DNA from: Elusimicrobiota bacterium
GTDB taxonomy: Bacteria; Elusimicrobiota; Elusimicrobia; 2-01-FULL-59-12; JACPXA01
Length of the DNA: 9,694 bases
NCBI GenBank assembly: GCA_016196785.1
Contig: JACPXA010000180.1
Coordinates: forward strand, 1 to 9,694
Reading direction: 5' to 3'
Shown: positions 1-6,319 of the stretch, piece after piece
Numbering within the stretch: the first letter of the stretch is position 1
Layout of the letters: every line of letters starts with the position of its first letter
Translations under genes and position numbers: made by a program
Notes under the pieces: model-generated
Seen by the model: the letters and a program-made list of their open reading frames with translations, nothing else
Databases searched by the model: none
Told to the model about the DNA's origin: nothing

Positions 1-3000
1 TGGGAGAGGGTGGGGGTGAGGGTGAACCCTCCCTCGCGGTCCTAGTCGCCGGAGGGTTCCACACCCCGGGGATCACCCATCTGCTCCGCCAGCGCCAGGT
101 CGGCTACCTAGTGATCACCCCTCGCATTACGCGGGTCCCGCCTACCCACGAGCCACTCGCCGTCTTCCGAGCCGGTCCCACGCCACTTGAGCGCCTCTTC
201 TTCGGCGACCAGCTCTCCTTAAAACGAGTCCATCTGACGGCAGAGATCCCTGAGGACCCAGTGCTTTCCTTGAGTGCAGGACAGGGCCTTCGCCCCGTTC
301 GAGAGACCCAGGACTCAGGGCAGGCCTGGGATCGGCGAGTCCGAGCACGCCTCCGAGCTGAAAGACGACGGCAAATCGCCCACACCGCCTATGTGGTGGC
401 GTTGAGTGTGGTGAACGCCGTTGTCAAACAACTCCTCTCAAGCCGGTCAAGGGAGACTTTCCAACAGTTGACGGCACGTCTGCCCAACGCCGTTCGGCAG
501 TGGACGGGGTTTTCCACCCCGCGAGTTGGCCCTGAGGATTTCGCGGTCTCCCCCGAGCATCCTGGGGCGATTCAGGATCTTCACGTTCGTCTGACTCTGG
601 ACTTCCATGATCGGAGAACACACCACCGGATGCCGCTGGTGGCTTGGGTCAATCCATCCGTTCCCGCATCTGGACAGCCGCGCGTAGCAGCCGTCATTAC
701 AGGGCGCCGCATCGAGCTGATGCTGGGCGTTCCATCTACCCCAAAACCCCTCCCTCGAGTCGTCAACCCCAGGGAGAGGACAACGTATGAACTAGCCAAG
801 CGAGGTGTCCTCTGGGGTGGTCTCGTCGTGTGTTCACTCACTTGGCCGATGCTCATCGTCGTTCTCGCAGCCCTTCCAGAATTCCCGTTCTGGGCCATGG
901 TTAAGAAGCCGACCAAGCCGGGCGAAGCCGGATTAGGCAAACCTCTATCCTCTGGAACTCGTCCTAACGCACCAATGGGCAGAGCTACGGAACCCGTCAA
1001 GCTCTCCAACCTCAAAATTTGGGAGCCGTTTACTGAGGACGATCTTGAAAAAAGCATCTCTCCGATATCTGGAGATTCGGGAGGTCGGATCATTGCTTAT
1101 AACGTCATCGATGGGTATGAACTTCCCATCGTGCAATCGGAACAAGATGGGCTGATCCGTCTAGCTCAAAAGCCGAACGCGACGAAGTGGTTACAAATCA
1201 TTTCGTCGCCCTTTTTCTTCAGGAATACATTGCCCGAGCGTGTGTTTGGATATACGGGGACTTCGTACGTTGATAACCCCGAACGATCCCAACAAACCAG
1301 AAGTAGGGTTGCGGATGTGGAAACTTACACGACTGGGAGAAAAGGCCTTTGGGTGGACGTTGGAGCGGGTTCGGGTGAGACCTTGGACCAAGCTAGACGC
1401 CACGGATGGAGCATCACCGCTGTGGAATTTAACCGGTACGCTGTTCCAGAGCTGCGACGGCGTGGTATTCCAGTGGTCGAGTCGGACTGGCTCTCGGCGG
1501 AGGTGGCCAATCAGAGTGCGGATGTCCTGAGCTTCTACAACGTGTTGCAGCATATTAGCGATCCGAATGGGTTCCTTCAGAAAGCCCACCGAGTTGTCAA
1601 GCAAGACGGGTTGTTGGTGGTCCGAACCCCCGATTACTCCAATCTGACTCCCGAAACAGCGCAGGTTATGTTGCGCATCGGGCGCGATAATATCTTCTAT
1701 TTCACCGGGGGAACCCTTACCGCGCTGTTGATAAAAAATGGATTCGAGGTGGTTTCAATCAAACAGAGTGGAAGTTGGGAAGTTAACGGGACTATTTTGC
1801 CGTTTATCAATGTCTTCGCAAAGCCGGTAGCAGTGGCGACAGCCGAGAAGCCAGGCTCAACGGGCGAGCTATCGACTATAGCAAGGACTCGTTCTACGGC
1901 GCTGCTTGCTCCCCAGAAAAGAATCGATGAAGTTGATGACGATAACAATGTGATTGGCCAGGTTGGGCAGGATGACGCACACAATACTGGAGCCCAACAC
2001 CGCAGCGTCACCATTCTTCTGGTTGATAAAGAAACCGGTCAACTCGTGTTTCAAAAGCGCGCCCTGAATATGAAACATTTTGCGAGCCGGTTGGATGTGA
2101 GTGTGGGAGGACATGTTGAATCGGGCAGCAGCTATGAAGAGGCCGCTCAAGCGGAAATCTCTGAGGAATTGCCTATTCTTCTGGCCTACCCAAGATTACG
2201 CCCGGTCGAAGTTGAACGCGGTTCTTTCAAGATTGACATCGATGACCCTGCCATCGGTCATAATCGGGAACTGAAAAGGGTCTACATCATTTTGCTGGAA
2301 GAAAATGAGGTGCAACAGATTCTGGAAACGAATGACGAAAAAAGCCGACTCTGGCAAGCCTATGTATTCAATCCGGGAGGTAAATTCACCGAGCAACAAG
2401 TGGCAGCGATCAAGCAGAAAGCGAGGGAACTCAATCCGGATTTTGACCGCTTACCAAGCGCAGAACAGGATCGGATACTGCGTGGTGCCGAGGCCTATTT
2501 CGAGGGGGCAGGTTTTGAGCTGATGAGTGTGGAAGAAGCCATCACACGTTATGAAAGTAATCCCTACGAATTCGCTGATGGTTTTTATTCATTGTTTGCG
2601 AAAAGATATCCCGATGGTTTGCTCAACCCGAATGCTGAGAAATATACCGCCGCCATCAAAAAAGCTATTGAGCATGAAATAACGAAGCAGTCCAAACCCA
2701 ACAACCCCGCCACCGCGCCGACTGCCTCCACCGGCCACACCGCGGATGCATCGGTGTCAGCTGGCGACCAGGAACCCTGGCGCGCCTTCATTCGAGGCGA
2801 TATCCAGAAGAATCCTGCTTGGACGAAGGATCCAGTATATCGGAGGTTTCGATTTCCCGGTTTAGGGTGGTGGAGACTGCCTCAATGGCGCAATATAAAG
2901 TTAGCTCGTGGGGCCAAGGAGAAACTGCACATGTTGATGGGGGAGAGGCCAGGCGGTCATGTTGGTCTGGTGATCGGATTTGGCCAAAACCCAGGAGAAA

Positions 3001-5423
3001 TCATCGCGGCTCGAGACACCTTTGGGTGGAACTTCGTCCACGCGGTGGAGTTTGTCAACACGAAATGGTGGGAGCGACGCGTCGAACGGGCTGCCCGCTA
3101 TCTGGCGGATCATCAACATTCCCCACAACGCATTGCGCTCTACCACGCTGATGCGAGGAATTTACGGAGCCAGTTCGAGGACGGCTCTATCGATGGTCTC
3201 TATGCGGCCAATGTCACCATCAAGCCCTATACGGGGCTGGAGGATCTGGGGCGCGAGGTGGTCCGAATGCTCAAGCCAGGTGGCTACGCATATTTGCGCG
3301 TCCCCGGTTCTTCGTATCCGATGACGACGTTACTCGACATTTTTGAAAAAGTCGGAACGGTCCAGACGTTCGGAGCGGATCTAGGGCAGACGGAAATTGT
3401 GTTCCATAAGTCGGGCCCCTCCCAACGGGGCGATGGATCGAACCGCCATCACGACAAAGGGCCCAAGTCGGCTGCCGGAACTGCACCGTCCAACGCCACG
3501 CTATCCGACCTCCGTACCCCTGTACAGGGTTTGGCGTCCCCCTCCCTTGCGGGTTCTTCGGTCAGCGTGTTCGCTAGTAGCGGGCTGGCTGGGGTCGTGG
3601 GGGCGCTTGTTGTAGCGATCCTCATCACGGCGGTGGTCCGGTGGGGCCTCCCCCGATGGATTCGTGGGGTAGAGGATTGGCTGACACCCAAACCCTCGTC
3701 CCTCCTTGTTCTCAGGCCTTTTGTGAGACGCCCCGATGAAATCGACTATGAAATCTTGTTAGGAAACGAGTCGGTTGGTGATCTCAATTTTGAGATCAAT
3801 CAAGAATCCTTTAAGCTCATCAATCTGGAGGTCGGACCTGCATTTCAGGGACAGAACATCCAGTTAGCAATCATACAGTGGCTATTCCGCTTTGCTCGGC
3901 AATTGGCATACAGTCATCCCTTCAAGGTATCGGTCCTCAATATTAAGGACCCAGCGGTTTTGCAGCTCTTCCTCACGAACTCTCTCTTAGACGACTTACG
4001 CATTCAAGTGGAAGAAAAAGGCGAACGAACCAATCCTAAGCGAGTGGAACTATCCTCCGACGAATGGCACACTCAATTCAGCCATCGTTCTCTGAGCGAT
4101 TTAACGGTAGTTTTAGAAGGAAATTTGCCTCTCCAGCCACGAGAGCCCGTACGTCCTATACAAACGAAGGATAACTGGGCAGCCTTGCGGCCCAGTCGTT
4201 CATTGATCAAATTTGCCCGGAGAGCATCTCCCTTACTTCTTGATCTTTTAGAAATTGATACATCGCCGTTCCGGAAAAAGATTGCTGAGAATTTGATTAG
4301 CCATTTTAGAGTCTGCAAAGTAGTCCCTGTGCTAGAAGCCGTGCTTGGGGAAATTATTTTCTCGGGCTATTACGAGCCTTCTTGGGACCGATTTGTCGTC
4401 CATAGAAACAACAGCCGGTGGCGACCGTTCATCCGACGAGGGCCGTTCAGAAGCCTGGCAACAGAATTTGGGGCCTCCTTTACCCATGAAGCAATACATT
4501 TCTTGCAGCATATCTACGGTATTGGCTATAGCCAATGGGATGATGATTCCAAAGCTGAGACAATCCCCTGGGCCATGGAGGCTTATCTGCTGGCGTTAGG
4601 ACAGGGCCCCAACCTCAAAAAAGCGATCGACGCGATTATGATTAGACCCCTAACCTTTCAATCCAAAGCGAACGCTTTTGCACTGGGTTACCGTCATCCT
4701 AACGGCGAAGCGTTAACGGATGAAAACATCACACGCTTGGTCCCTGGCGATAGAAATGACATAAGACTACGCGGCATGATCGCTGGCCATATGCTCGCAG
4801 GTATGGCTTTTGCGCGGTACGTGCAGACAGGACAATGGCAAGCCGGTCGAGAGGTTATTACCAGTTACATATTACCTCCCAAAAATAACGAGGTTCGCCT
4901 CGGCTTACTATCCAAGGGGGGTCTGGTGCCTGGCATAAAGAAAGAAAATGGCAGGCCTTCTGGGACACAGGACGCTGAACTTGCCGCGCCATCCGACCCA
5001 CGTACCCCTGTCCAGGGGTTGGCGTCCCCCTTCCTTGCGGGTTCTTCGATCAGCGTGCTCGCTAGCAGCGGGCTGGCGGGGGTCGTGGGAGCGCTCGTCG
5101 TGGCGATCCTCATCACGGCGGTGGTCCGGTGGGGCCTCTCCCGATGGATTCGTGGGATGAACAAACTTGTGATCCCTCGCTCGCCTCAACTCATTGGCGT
5201 CGGGTTGGCCGAGGAGATTGCCGCGCTATTGACTGGAACTGGCGGTTGGCCTGAACGGCACCGTCAACTTGTAAGAACCACAATGGGATGGCAAGACAGG
5301 GTGCCTCGACTCTTTTGGGGATCTGCAGATTCTCTTCTGCCTGAGGACGTCCTCGTGAGCCCGTTGGAATTGAGGTTGTCCTGGGGCCACCGGGCTGGTC
5401 TTCAAAGACAGCACGCTCTCTGA
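1..5423 (+). CDS. Giant multidomain protein, 5' partial (methyltransferase / Nudix / methyltransferase / GNAT-like / HEXXH, with repeated hydrophobic modules)
   Basis: The frame is open from the first complete codon (position 3) to TGA at 5421-5423, so the GTG at 111 is only the first start-type codon visible and probably not the true start. Residues below count from that GTG. Order: unassigned N-terminal region (1-230); hydrophobic stretch (231-262); Pro/Gly/Lys linker; methyltransferase-like (about 390-575, motif I VDVGAGSGE at 415-423); Nudix-like (about 603-830); Pro/Ala/Thr linker; second methyltransferase-like (about 925-1102); hydrophobic module 1 (1132-1186); GNAT-like (about 1198-1320); HEXXH region (about 1330-1615, HEAIH at 1459-1463); module 2 (1628-1682); tail. 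Low-complexity linkers separate the domains, as expected for a bead-on-string or secreted/anchored polyprotein. No function can be given to the whole chain. The last residues (SWGHRAGLQRQHAL) look like out-of-frame translation, see the finding on the tail. It may be a real giant gene or one already decaying at its 3' end. Confidence 0.8.
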   Translation, partial: GEGGGEGEPSLAVLVAGGFHTPGITHLLRQRQVGYLVITPRITRVPPTHEPLAVFRAGPTPLERLFFGDQLSLKRVHLTAEIPEDPVLSLSAGQGLRPVRETQDSGQAWDRRVRARLRAERRRQIAHTAYVVALSVVNAVVKQLLSSRSRETFQQLTARLPNAVRQWTGFSTPRVGPEDFAVSPEHPGAIQDLHVRLTLDFHDRRTHHRMPLVAWVNPSVPASGQPRVAAVITGRRIELMLGVPSTPKPLPRVVNPRERTTYELAKRGVLWGGLVVCSLTWPMLIVVLAALPEFPFWAMVKKPTKPGEAGLGKPLSSGTRPNAPMGRATEPVKLSNLKIWEPFTEDDLEKSISPISGDSGGRIIAYNVIDGYELPIVQSEQDGLIRLAQKPNATKWLQIISSPFFFRNTLPERVFGYTGTSYVDNPERSQQTRSRVADVETYTTGRKGLWVDVGAGSGETLDQARRHGWSITAVEFNRYAVPELRRRGIPVVESDWLSAEVANQSADVLSFYNVLQHISDPNGFLQKAHRVVKQDGLLVVRTPDYSNLTPETAQVMLRIGRDNIFYFTGGTLTALLIKNGFEVVSIKQSGSWEVNGTILPFINVFAKPVAVATAEKPGSTGELSTIARTRSTALLAPQKRIDEVDDDNNVIGQVGQDDAHNTGAQHRSVTILLVDKETGQLVFQKRALNMKHFASRLDVSVGGHVESGSSYEEAAQAEISEELPILLAYPRLRPVEVERGSFKIDIDDPAIGHNRELKRVYIILLEENEVQQILETNDEKSRLWQAYVFNPGGKFTEQQVAAIKQKARELNPDFDRLPSAEQDRILRGAEAYFEGAGFELMSVEEAITRYESNPYEFADGFYSLFAKRYPDGLLNPNAEKYTAAIKKAIEHEITKQSKPNNPATAPTASTGHTADASVSAGDQEPWRAFIRGDIQKNPAWTKDPVYRRFRFPGLGWWRLPQWRNIKLARGAKEKLHMLMGERPGGHVGLVIGFGQNPGEIIAARDTFGWNFVHAVEFVNTKWWERRVERAARYLADHQHSPQRIALYHADARNLRSQFEDGSIDGLYAANVTIKPYTGLEDLGREVVRMLKPGGYAYLRVPGSSYPMTTLLDIFEKVGTVQTFGADLGQTEIVFHKSGPSQRGDGSNRHHDKGPKSAAGTAPSNATLSDLRTPVQGLASPSLAGSSVSVFASSGLAGVVGALVVAILITAVVRWGLPRWIRGVEDWLTPKPSSLLVLRPFVRRPDEIDYEILLGNESVGDLNFEINQESFKLINLEVGPAFQGQNIQLAIIQWLFRFARQLAYSHPFKVSVLNIKDPAVLQLFLTNSLLDDLRIQVEEKGERTNPKRVELSSDEWHTQFSHRSLSDLTVVLEGNLPLQPREPVRPIQTKDNWAALRPSRSLIKFARRASPLLLDLLEIDTSPFRKKIAENLISHFRVCKVVPVLEAVLGEIIFSGYYEPSWDRFVVHRNNSRWRPFIRRGPFRSLATEFGASFTHEAIHFLQHIYGIGYSQWDDDSKAETIPWAMEAYLLALGQGPNLKKAIDAIMIRPLTFQSKANAFALGYRHPNGEALTDENITRLVPGDRNDIRLRGMIAGHMLAGMAFARYVQTGQWQAGREVITSYILPPKNNEVRLGLLSKGGLVPGIKKENGRPSGTQDAELAAPSDPRTPVQGLASPFLAGSSISVLASSGLAGVVGALVVAILITAVVRWGLSRWIRGMNKLVIPRSPQLIGVGLAEEIAALLTGTGGWPERHRQLVRTTMGWQDRVPRLFWGSADSLLPEDVLVSPLELRLSWGHRAGLQRQHAL
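801..896 (+). other. Hydrophobic, membrane-segment-like stretch in the giant protein
   Basis: About 32 residues, starting RGVLWGGLVVCSL and ending near ALPEFPFWAM, are largely hydrophobic and long enough for one membrane helix. A basic Pro/Gly linker (KKPTKPGEAGLGK) follows at about 900-942. It separates the unassigned N-terminal region from the first methyltransferase-like domain. It is not a copy of the two later hydrophobic modules. Confidence 0.5.
1281..1830 (+). other. Class I SAM-dependent methyltransferase-like domain 1 (Methyltransf_23 type)
   Basis: The glycine-rich SAM-binding motif I, VDVGAGSGE, lies at 1353-1379. An acidic residue ends the second strand (TAVEFN). The motif IV-like stretch DVLSFYNVLQHISDP follows at about 1521-1565, and HRVVKQDGLLVVRTPDY matches the usual post-I region. 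Order and spacing fit the Methyltransf_23/Methyltransf_11 clan. The substrate cannot be read from the sequence. SAM-binding residues appear intact, so the domain could be active. Confidence 0.75.
1917..2600 (+). other. Nudix-like domain with degenerate box
   Basis: The stretch HRSVTILLVDKETGQLVFQK followed by SRLDVSVGGHVESG and an acidic helix matches Nudix hydrolases related to the isopentenyl-diphosphate isomerase type. Against the consensus G-x5-E-x7-R-E-U-x-E-E-x-G-U, the box at 2109-2177 keeps the start Gly and the metal-binding E16, E19 and E20. It has Ser for the first Glu, Ala for the Arg and Pro for the second Gly. An extended helical part (to about 2600) follows the core. Hydrolase activity is therefore uncertain. 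Confidence 0.7.
2886..3414 (+). other. SAM-dependent methyltransferase-like domain 2
   Basis: A divergent motif I (VIGFGQNPGE) lies at about 2970-2999. It is followed by HAVEF (acidic end of strand 2), HADARNL (motif III-like), FEDGSIDGLYAANV (motif IV-like) and EVVRMLKPGGYAYLRVPG (post-motif). The run is typical of class I methyltransferases, although GFGQNPG replaces the common GxGxG. It is not obviously a copy of domain 1. The substrate is unknown. Confidence 0.65.
3503..3668 (+). repeat. In-frame 166-bp repeat, copy 1 (hydrophobic linker module)
   Basis: It encodes a Ser/Ala/Gly-rich stretch (TPVQGLASPSLAGSSVSV), then GLAGVVGALVVAILITAVV, then the basic end RWGLPRWIRG. It matches 4991-5156 over the full 166 bases without gaps, with 14 mismatches by my count, mostly silent. 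The hydrophobic run (about 3582-3638) is long enough for a membrane helix. The arginines after it suggest the C-terminal side faces the cytoplasm. Confidence 0.9.
3700..4070 (+). other. Possible GNAT acetyltransferase-like domain
   Basis: After LVLRPF and two strand-like segments (IDYEILLGN, SVGDLNFEIN) comes NLEVGPAFQGQNIQLAIIQWLF. This resembles GNAT motif A (V-x-P-x-[FY]-[RQ]-G-x-G), with the usual glycine after the Q changed (QGQNIQ). VLNIKDPAVLQLFLTNSLL then resembles the 'N..A..LY...GF' region. The fold match is by eye only. The acetyl-CoA loop is imperfect, so activity is doubtful. Confidence 0.4.
4250..4900 (+). other. HEXXH-containing, metallopeptidase-like domain
   Basis: FTHEAIHFLQ at 4479-4508 holds HEAIH (4485-4499), the classic zinc-binding and catalytic HEXXH helix. 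A Glu in a second helix, WAMEAYLLALG (Glu codon 4578-4580), lies 27 residues after the second His. It could be the third, gluzincin-type zinc ligand. The surroundings are helix-rich. I cannot name a peptidase family. HEXXH also occurs by chance, but the helical context and the downstream Glu raise the likelihood. Confidence 0.5.
4991..5156 (+). repeat. In-frame 166-bp repeat, copy 2 (hydrophobic linker module)
   Basis: Direct repeat of 3503-3668 in the same reading frame, exactly 1488 bases (496 codons) downstream. Translation differs at five of 55 positions (Leu/Pro, Ser/Phe, Val/Ile, Phe/Leu, Pro/Ser), and the hydrophobic core GLAGVVGALVVAILITAVV is identical. It closes the HEXXH region and is followed by the doubtful tail. 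Confidence 0.9.
5272..5307 (+). repeat. 36-bp direct repeat, copy 1
   Basis: This matches 6199-6234 at 32 of 36 positions without gaps. The first 16 bases (taagaaccacaatggg) are identical, then tggcaagac and tgcctc. Sequences on either side do not match clearly. This copy lies in the tail of the giant frame, after the second hydrophobic module. The copies are 927 bases apart and bracket higBA. Confidence 0.75.
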
Positions 5424-5472
5424 CCTTCCAGTTCCCCATGTGATCATCGACATCACTTCCGGAATTATTCTC

Positions 5473-5501
5473 TTGCACGTCTTCCGTTAAGATAGTATAC
5501 T
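5473..5501 (+). promoter_or_regulatory. Promoter and likely operator of higBA
   Basis: A -35-like TTGCAC (5473-5478) and a -10-like TATACT (5496-5501) are separated by exactly 17 bases, a near-consensus sigma-70-type promoter. The -10 is inside an 8-bp perfect palindrome, AGTATACT (5494-5501), a plausible binding site for HigA, which represses its own operon in this family. Transcription would start about 7 bases past the -10, at or beside the toxin's GTG at 5508. Confidence 0.7.
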
Positions 5502-5507
5502 GGATCG

Positions 5508-5798
5508 GTGATCCGGGATTTCGCTGATGGAGCGACTCGAGACATCTTTCATGGACTGAATTCGAGAGACGCTCGGCAAATACCGAACTCGCTATGGAAG
5601 ATTGCAAGGAGAAGGTTAGATATGCTGAACGCCGCACATGAGCTGAAAGATCTTTTTGCCCCCCCAGGTAATCAGCTTGAGGCTCTTAAGGGAACCCTAA
5701 AGGGCTTTTACAGCATACGAGTGAATGATCAATACCGAATTCTGTTCCAATTTGCTGACGGTAATGCTCGTCAGGTGAAGATGACCGATTACCACTGA
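5508..5798 (+). CDS. higB: HigB/RelE-family toxin
   Basis: This 96-residue protein matches the HigB 'plasmid maintenance killer' family (RelE/ParE superfamily, PF05015-like) along its length: MIRDFADGATRDIFHG start, a helical middle (ARRRLDMLNAAHELKDLFAPPGN), then LEALKGTLKGFYSIRVNDQYRILFQF and the typical VKMTDYH end. Family members are ribosome-dependent mRNA endonucleases that act on translating ribosomes and are neutralised by HigA. The GTG start is set by the family's conserved MIR[SD]F beginning. No Shine-Dalgarno can precede it if transcription starts where the promoter predicts, so the message is probably leaderless. It is the first gene of a two-gene operon, toxin before antitoxin as usual for higBA. 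The stop is 13 bases before the higA start. The length is normal and the gene looks intact. Confidence 0.93.
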   Translation: MIRDFADGATRDIFHGLNSRDARQIPNSLWKIARRRLDMLNAAHELKDLFAPPGNQLEALKGTLKGFYSIRVNDQYRILFQFADGNARQVKMTDYH

Positions 5799-5811
5799 GT
5801 GAGGAGCGGCT

Positions 5812-6087
5812 ATGATCCCAAGGTATCGACGTCCGAACCATCCAGGTGAAATTCTTTTCCACGAGTTTCTTGAGCCTGCACACATGACTCAGGTAGAATT
5901 GGCTGAGAAGCTGAGAGTTCCTCTCCAGCGAGTGAACACGTTAATTAACGGTCGGCGAGGCGTCACGGCAGAGACGGCGCTTTTGCTAGCCAAAGTACTG
6001 AAAACCACCCCAGAATTTTGGATGAACCTCCAGAGCGCCTGGGACCTTTATGAAGCGGCTAAGGACCTCCATAGGGAAGCCGCATAA
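5812..6087 (+). CDS. higA: HigA-family antitoxin, HTH_XRE repressor
   Basis: This 91-residue protein matches HigA of higBA modules. RRPNHPGEILFHEFLEPAHMTQVELAEKL is the standard opening. The helix-turn-helix spans about residues 25-60 (TQVELAEKLRVPLQRVNTLING). ETALLLAKVLKTTPEFWMNLQSAWDLYEA is the family's C-terminal dimer and toxin-contact helix. It should bind HigB directly and repress the operon, most likely at the AGTATACT palindrome in the -10. A good ribosome site, GAGGAG at 5801-5806, lies five bases before the ATG. This suggests stronger translation of antitoxin than of toxin, the usual arrangement. The gene appears intact. Confidence 0.94.
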   Translation: MIPRYRRPNHPGEILFHEFLEPAHMTQVELAEKLRVPLQRVNTLINGRRGVTAETALLLAKVLKTTPEFWMNLQSAWDLYEAAKDLHREAA

Positions 6088-6127
6088 GAATACCTGGCAA
6101 TAGAGAACAATATCCTTAGGGGGGAGG

Positions 6128-6319
6128 GTGTTGAAAAGTGCCACGGAGTATCTCTGGTTCAATACCAAACAGCGCCGAGAACTCCTCAACATCACCGATA
6201 AGAACCACAATGGGGTGGCAAGACGCGCTGCCTCTGTTATCATCGGACAGCGGAAGGATGGGTATCAGCTCAGCGTAACCAGCTCGTCGCAGCGGTCAGT
6301 TGTTGGGCGGCTGAGATAA
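6128..6319 (+). pseudogene. yjbQ-like N-terminal fragment fused to unrelated sequence
   Basis: A purine-rich site (GGGGGGAGGG, 6119-6128) precedes GTG 6128 and TTG 6131. TTG gives the family start, LKSATEYLWFNTKQRRELLNITD. These ~24 codons match the start of the intact yjbQ at 7254 (54 of 72 bases identical by my count). Homology ends abruptly at 6199, where the 36-bp repeat begins. The rest (NHNGVARRAASVIIGQRK...) matches nothing I know and runs into the opposite gene's 3' end, overlapping it by 50 bases. The catalytic and metal-binding C-terminal half of YjbQ is missing, so this is almost surely a dead remnant. The 75% identity says it is an old paralogue, not a fresh duplicate. A 63-residue product could still be made. 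Confidence 0.75.
6199..6234 (+). repeat. 36-bp direct repeat, copy 2
   Basis: Second copy of the element at 5272-5307 (32 of 36 bases identical). It starts exactly where the yjbQ-like fragment loses homology to yjbQ, so it marks a recombination or insertion junction. A four-base stem (ccac/gtgg) is the only internal symmetry seen. Confidence 0.75.

Noticed and set aside
581..1093. 170-codon open frame on the minus strand inside the giant gene
   Set aside because: The product is rich in Arg, Ser, Pro and Gly with no domain pattern, as expected for the shadow of a G+C-rich coding strand.
3780..3797. Perfect 8-bp inverted repeat (gatctcaa / ttgagatc, two-base gap)
   Set aside because: It lies within coding sequence of the giant gene, has no U tract or operator context, and codes for GDLNFEI-like sequence. 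Probably chance.
5191..5637. 148-codon open frame on the minus strand
   Set aside because: It covers the giant gene's tail, the higBA promoter and the higB start. The protein has no recognisable pattern, and the plus-strand features are better supported.
5488..6130. higBA as an integron gene cassette
   Set aside because: I looked for attC-like core sites (GTTRRRY with inverse partner) near the ends and saw no convincing pair. The bracketing 36-bp repeats lack attC symmetry.
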